In this document: positions 7,882-10,969 of the stretch, piece by piece
Position numbering within the stretch: the first letter of the stretch is position 1
Layout: every line of letters begins with the position of its first letter
NCBI GenBank assembly: GCA_964384825.1
Contig: CAYLMM010000069.1
Coordinates: 1 to 10,969, forward strand
Source of the DNA: CAYLMM01 sp964384825
Lineage (GTDB): Bacteria > Krumholzibacteriota > Krumholzibacteriia > LZORAL124-64-63
Length of the DNA: 10,969 nucleotides
Reading direction: 5' to 3'
Position numbers and translations under genes: made by a program
The notes under the pieces: generated by a model
What the model saw: only the letters and a program-made list of their open reading frames with translations
Told to the model about the DNA's origin: nothing
Database searches by the model: none

Positions 7882-7887
7882 TATGAT
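7882..7887 (+). promoter_or_regulatory. Weak -10-like element for the photolyase operon
   Basis: TATGAT lies 36 bases before the photolyase ATG and has four of six consensus bases (TATAAT). I see no -35 hexamer at 16-18 bases upstream, where the sequence is GTAGCCCG-like. If it is a promoter, it would probably need an activator or an alternative sigma factor, plausible for a light- or stress-induced operon. This is a tentative call. Confidence 0.3.
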
Positions 7888-7922
7888 GTGGGGCGGGTAG
7901 CCTTCAACGGAAGAGATCGTCC

Positions 7923-9329
7923 ATGAAGCCGCGCGTCGACAAGAGGCGAATCCTCAAGCTGCGGGAAGCCGAGGCCGGGCCGGGGCCGGTGCTCTACTGG
8001 GTGCGTCGCGACAGCCGGGCCCACTCCAGCTGGGGCCTGCTGCACGCCCAGGACATAGCCCTGGAACTGGGACGTCCGCTGGCGATGGTCGTGGCGGTGG
8101 TGCCGGATTATCTCGGGGCCACCTACCGGCAGTTCCACGCCTACCTGACCGGCCTGTCGGTGGCGGCGCCCGCATTGGCGGCCCGCGGGATCCCGACGAT
8201 CCTCAAGATGGGGTCGCCGGGCGAGGCGGTGGCCTTGCTGGCCCAGAGGCTGAAGGCCGCGGCGGTCGTGACCGATTTCCATCCCGCCCGCGTGACGCGC
8301 CGCTGGCTCGACGAGTTCCTGGCCGCCGACGGCGGGTTGCCGCTGGAGATGGTCGACGACCACAACATCGTGCCCTGCTGGGAGGCGTCGGACAAGCGCG
8401 AGGTCGGGGCGCGCACCATCCGCCCGAAGATCAGGCGGCTGCTGCCCCGGTTCCTGACGCCGCATCCGGAGATCGTGCCCCATCCCCATCCCTGGAAACT
8501 GAATCACGTTTCGCCCGATTTCGAGGCCGTGCTGGAGATGCTGCCGCTGCTCCACGGGATCCGGCCGGTGCCGGGATTCGTGCCCGGGCCCGAGGCGGGG
8601 CTGGGCGTCATGCGGGATTTCCTGCAGAACCGGCTGGCCGACTACGCCGAGGGCCGCAACGATCCAAACGCGGACGCCCAGAGCGGGCTTTCGCCCTATC
8701 TGCATTTCGGGCACCTCTCGCCGCAGCAGGTGGCCCTGGCCGCGGCGACGGCCGAGGCCCCGGCCGCCTCGCGCGACGCTTTTCTCGAAGAGCTGATCAT
8801 CCGCCGCGAACTGTCGGACAACTACTGCTGGCACACGCCGCATTACGACGAATTCGAAGCCTTTCCCGAATGGGCCCGCCGGACGCTGGACGACCACCGC
8901 GACGATCCGCGGCCCCATCTCTACACCGCCGACGAGTTCGAGAACGCCGGCACGCACGATCCCCTGTGGAACGCGGCGCAGACCGAGATGGTCGTCACCG
9001 GCAAGATGCACGGCTACCTGCGGATGTACTGGGCCAAGAAGATCCTCGAATGGAGCCCGTCGCCCGAGGAGGCCCTGGCCACCGCCATCCTGCTGAACGA
9101 CCGCTACTCGCTCGACGGCCGCGATCCCAACGGCTACGCGGGCATCGCCTGGAGCATCGGCGGCGTGCACGACCGCGGCTGGCCCGAGCGCCCGGTCTAC
9201 GGCAAGATCCGCTCGATGACCCTGGCCGGCTGCCGCCGCAAGTTCGACGTCGACGCCTACGTGGCCCGCATCGCGGTTTTGGCCGGCGGCGCGCCGGAGC
9301 CTCCGCCCGCCGGGGGGATATCGATTTGA
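7923..9329 (+). CDS. phr: Class II CPD photolyase
   Basis: This 468-residue FAD enzyme is predicted to use near-UV/blue light to split cyclobutane pyrimidine dimers in DNA. The N-terminal alpha/beta photolyase-type domain (about 20-180) is followed by the helical FAD-binding domain. Class II hallmarks include SGLSPYLHFGHLSP (254-267), FLEELIIRRELSDNYCW (287-303), DPLWNAAQ (346-353), KMHGYLRMYWAKKILEW (361-377), and NDRYSLDGRDPNGY with AWSIGGVHDRGW (392-420). W349, W370 and W377 have the spacing of the electron-transfer tryptophans of the Methanosarcina mazei enzyme as I recall them (W360, W381, W388). The ATG at 7923 is preceded by CGGAAGAG (7909-7916). The length matches the family, so the gene is complete. 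It heads a three-gene plus-strand operon, and its stop overlaps the start of the next gene. Confidence 0.95.
   Translation: MKPRVDKRRILKLREAEAGPGPVLYWVRRDSRAHSSWGLLHAQDIALELGRPLAMVVAVVPDYLGATYRQFHAYLTGLSVAAPALAARGIPTILKMGSPGEAVALLAQRLKAAAVVTDFHPARVTRRWLDEFLAADGGLPLEMVDDHNIVPCWEASDKREVGARTIRPKIRRLLPRFLTPHPEIVPHPHPWKLNHVSPDFEAVLEMLPLLHGIRPVPGFVPGPEAGLGVMRDFLQNRLADYAEGRNDPNADAQSGLSPYLHFGHLSPQQVALAAATAEAPAASRDAFLEELIIRRELSDNYCWHTPHYDEFEAFPEWARRTLDDHRDDPRPHLYTADEFENAGTHDPLWNAAQTEMVVTGKMHGYLRMYWAKKILEWSPSPEEALATAILLNDRYSLDGRDPNGYAGIAWSIGGVHDRGWPERPVYGKIRSMTLAGCRRKFDVDAYVARIAVLAGGAPEPPPAGGISI
9312..9328 (+). promoter_or_regulatory. Ribosome site and overlapping TTG start of the SRPBCC gene
   Basis: A G-run (9312-9317) lies 8 bases before TTG at 9326-9328. 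That TTG shares bases with the photolyase TGA at 9327-9329. The TTGA overlap implies translational coupling. No in-frame ATG or GTG lies between the photolyase end and the conserved domain, so TTG is the best start. Confidence 0.6.
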
Positions 9330-9796
9330 AGACCCGCACGCTGATCGTCGAGCAGGAGGTGTCGAGCCCGCGGGACGAGGTCTTCGCGTTCTTCGACCGG
9401 CCCGAGAACCTGGCCGAGATCACCCCGCCGTGGCTGGATTTCGAGATCCTCACCCCGCCGCCGATCGAGATGCGCCGCGACGCGCTGATCGACTACGTGG
9501 TGCGCCTGCACCGGCTGCCGGTGCTCTGGTCCTCGCTGATCGCGGTCTACGAGCCCCCGGATCGCTTCGTGGACGTGCAGCTGCGCGGGCCCTATAGTTT
9601 CTGGCATCACGAACATCATTTCACCGAAACGCCGCGCGGCACGCTGATCCGCGACGAGGTGCGCTACGCCATGCCCCTGGGGCTGCTGGGCGATCTGGTG
9701 CACCGGGTGTCGGTGCGGAGGCAGATCGAGCGGATCTTCGCCTACCGCCGCGCGAAGGCGGCCGAGCTGTTCGGCGATTTCACGGACGAATCCTGA
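9326..9796 (+). CDS. SRPBCC (START-like) ligand-binding fold protein
   Basis: From the TTG start this is a 156-residue protein beginning MKTRTLIVEQEV. The pattern is typical of SRPBCC/polyketide-cyclase-like proteins: an opening strand, SPRDEVFAFFDRPENLAEITPPW, beta strands with VYEPPDRFVDVQLRGPY, FWHHEHHFTE, GTLIRDEVRYAMPLG, and a long C-terminal helix with RRQIERIFAYRRAKAAELF. It resembles the uncharacterised COG4276-type group. The fold binds hydrophobic ligands in a deep cavity, but the ligand and activity are unknown here, and I see no signal peptide or membrane segment. It overlaps the photolyase stop by 4 bases and is 18 bases from the next gene. The context suggests a role in the light or oxidative response. 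A chromophore- or lipid-handling role is speculation. Confidence 0.85.
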   Translation: MKTRTLIVEQEVSSPRDEVFAFFDRPENLAEITPPWLDFEILTPPPIEMRRDALIDYVVRLHRLPVLWSSLIAVYEPPDRFVDVQLRGPYSFWHHEHHFTETPRGTLIRDEVRYAMPLGLLGDLVHRVSVRRQIERIFAYRRAKAAELFGDFTDES

Positions 9797-9804
9797 AGAA
9801 TTCC

Positions 9805-9810
9805 GAGGTG
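9805..9810 (+). promoter_or_regulatory. Ribosome-binding site fixing the rudS-like start
   Basis: GAGGTG sits 4 bases before the ATG at 9815. It supports that upstream ATG and therefore the roughly 50-residue N-terminal extension, which would otherwise look suspicious. The in-frame ATG at codon 39 has no comparable site that I can see. Confidence 0.7.
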
Positions 9811-9814
9811 CGAC

Positions 9815-10909
9815 ATGGCCCCCGAGAAGAAGACCACCGGCATCGCCCCGAAACCCACCGGCCGCGAACTCTCCGGCCCGCGCGAAGATGCCGTCCCGCG
9901 CGGCGAGCCGGCGCCCGAAGCCGATCTGATGCCCTTCGGCGCCGCGGACGAGCCGGCCGGAGCCCCGCTGATCAAGCTCGGGGTCAGCGCCTGCCTGCTG
10001 GGCCGCAAGGTGCGCTACGACGCGGGCCACAAGCACGCCCGCTACCTCACCGACCTGCTCGGCGAGCACTTCCGCTTCGTGCCGATCTGTCCCGAGCTCG
10101 AAGTGGGGATGGGCGTCCCGCGCGACACCCTGCATCTGCAGGGCGATCCCGAGGCCCCGCGCATGCTGGTGACCAAGACCGGCGAGGATTGGACCGACCG
10201 CATGAACCGCTGGGCCGCCGGCAAGCTGTGCACCCTGGACAAGCAGGATCTCTGCGGCTTCGTGCTGAAGAAGAACTCGCCGAGCTGCGGCATGGAGCGC
10301 GTGAAGGTGACATCGGACAAGGGCATGCCGGTCAAGAAGGGCCAGGGCCTGTTCGCGGCCGCCCTGATGCGCGCCCGCCCGCATCTGCCGGTCGAGGAGG
10401 AGGGCCGCCTGAACGATCCGGTCCTGCGCGAGAACTTCCTCGAGCGGGTCTTCGCCTACCGCCGGGTGAAGGACCTGTTCTCAGGCCGCTGGACGCGCGG
10501 CGCGGTGGTGGAGTTCCACGCCGCGCACAAGTACCAGATCCTGGCCCACAGCCCCAAGCACTACAAGCGGATGGGACAGCTCGTCGCCGCGGTGAAGCAG
10601 CACAAGCCCGCCGAGTTTCGCGATCTATACACCGAACTGTTCATGGAGGCCCTGCGGGTCAAGGCCACCGCGCGCAAGAACGTGAACGTCCTGCAGCACG
10701 TGATGGGCTATCTGCGAGGGGTGCTGGGGGAGGCCGAACGCGCCGACATCGCGACGGTCATCGAGGACTACCGCCGGGGCCTGGTGCCGCTGGTGGTGCC
10801 TGTGACGTTGCTGAGGCATCACGTGGAGGCGCTGGAAGTGGAGTATGTGCGGGAGCAGACGTTTTTGAAGCCGCATCCCAAGGAGTTGATGTTGCGGAAT
10901 CACGTGTGA
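9815..10909 (+). CDS. rudS: TudS (DUF523)-DUF1722 fusion, RudS-type tRNA 4-thiouridine desulfidase
   Basis: This 364-residue protein has three parts. Residues 1-52 are a Pro/Ala/Glu-rich, probably disordered extension. Residues 53-190 are a TudS/DUF523 domain, with C60 in VSACLLG, C92 in ICPELEVG and C158 in NSPSCGM; the TudS family uses three cysteines to hold a [4Fe-4S] cluster that takes sulfur from thiolated uracil. Residues 200-360 are a DUF1722 (YbgA-like) domain, with FAYRRVKDLF (213-222), FHAAHKYQILAHSPKHYKRMG (234-254) and KNVNVLQHVMGYLRG (288-302). Proteins with this fusion (RudS) have been reported to remove sulfur from 4-thiouridine in tRNA, with DUF1722 as the likely RNA-binding part. 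The family call is firm, while the exact activity is inferred from it. It is the third gene of the photolyase operon, and the DUF1722/photolyase link is also seen in E. coli ybgA-phr. Confidence 0.88.
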   Translation: MAPEKKTTGIAPKPTGRELSGPREDAVPRGEPAPEADLMPFGAADEPAGAPLIKLGVSACLLGRKVRYDAGHKHARYLTDLLGEHFRFVPICPELEVGMGVPRDTLHLQGDPEAPRMLVTKTGEDWTDRMNRWAAGKLCTLDKQDLCGFVLKKNSPSCGMERVKVTSDKGMPVKKGQGLFAAALMRARPHLPVEEEGRLNDPVLRENFLERVFAYRRVKDLFSGRWTRGAVVEFHAAHKYQILAHSPKHYKRMGQLVAAVKQHKPAEFRDLYTELFMEALRVKATARKNVNVLQHVMGYLRGVLGEAERADIATVIEDYRRGLVPLVVPVTLLRHHVEALEVEYVREQTFLKPHPKELMLRNHV

Positions 10910-10925
10910 GGCCGGATGCGGGGGA

Positions 10926-10945
10926 AGGGCGGCTCAAGCCGCCTT
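10926..10945 (+). terminator. Hairpin after the photolyase operon, possible terminator
   Basis: AGGGCGGC-TCAA-GCCGCCTT forms an 8-bp stem (including one G-T pair) with a 4-base loop, beginning 16 bases after the last stop codon. No T-run follows, so it is not a classical intrinsic terminator. It may be a Rho-linked or RNA-stabilising hairpin. The remaining 24 bases of the window show no gene. Confidence 0.45.
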
Positions 10946-10969
10946 CAACCCGTGCCCCGTAACCAGCAC

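Noticed and set aside
7788..9170. A minus-strand open frame of 460 codons opposite the photolyase gene
   Set aside because: It is a mirror frame of a confirmed photolyase, with Arg/Gly/His/Gln-rich composition and no family resemblance.
1..10969. CRISPR arrays, tRNA or rRNA genes, insertion sequences
   Set aside because: I looked for regularly spaced repeats, cloverleaf-like or rRNA segments, and transposase-like proteins with terminal repeats, and found none. Nearly the whole window is occupied by recognised coding sequence.

Overview
This is a high-GC bacterial window with tightly packed genes and strong G/C preference at third codon positions. The best lineage clue is the C-terminal FlgD-like / type A sorting domain of the first gene, with its PNPFNP motif. 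That signature is typical of the Fibrobacterota-Chlorobiota-Bacteroidota (FCB) group and its uncultured high-GC relatives such as Krumholzibacteriota or Eiseniibacteriota. The placement is inference: no rRNA or marker gene is present.

Layout: (1) 1-2242, plus strand: the 3' part of a large secreted M14 zinc carboxypeptidase with two carboxypeptidase-regulatory-like domains, a jelly-roll-like domain and a sorting domain; its N-terminus lies outside the window. (2) 7712 down to 2267, minus strand: a complete fatty-acid beta-oxidation operon in the order fadN (3-hydroxyacyl-CoA dehydrogenase / enoyl-CoA hydratase), fadA (thiolase), fadE (acyl-CoA dehydrogenase), the same order as in Bacillus subtilis. 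(3) 7713-7922: a 210-bp divergent intergenic region. It holds a near-consensus sigma-70 promoter for the fad operon (TTGACA, 17-bp spacer, TACAAT) and a 14-bp palindrome, TGAACG-AG-CGTTCA, lying over the predicted transcription start. This looks like a TetR/FadR-type repressor site. (4) 7923-10909, plus strand: an apparent operon of a class II CPD photolyase, a small SRPBCC-fold protein that starts at TTG inside the photolyase stop region, and a TudS (DUF523)-DUF1722 fusion of the RudS tRNA 4-thiouridine desulfidase type. A hairpin follows.

How the parts work together: FadE, FadN and FadA supply all four steps of the beta-oxidation spiral, and the operator suggests repression that is relieved when acyl-CoAs accumulate. 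The photolyase cluster combines repair of UV lesions in DNA with a predicted enzyme acting on the near-UV-absorbing tRNA base s4U, plus a lipid- or small-ligand-binding-type protein of unknown role. It reads as a small light-stress operon. No mobile element, CRISPR array, tRNA or rRNA was seen.
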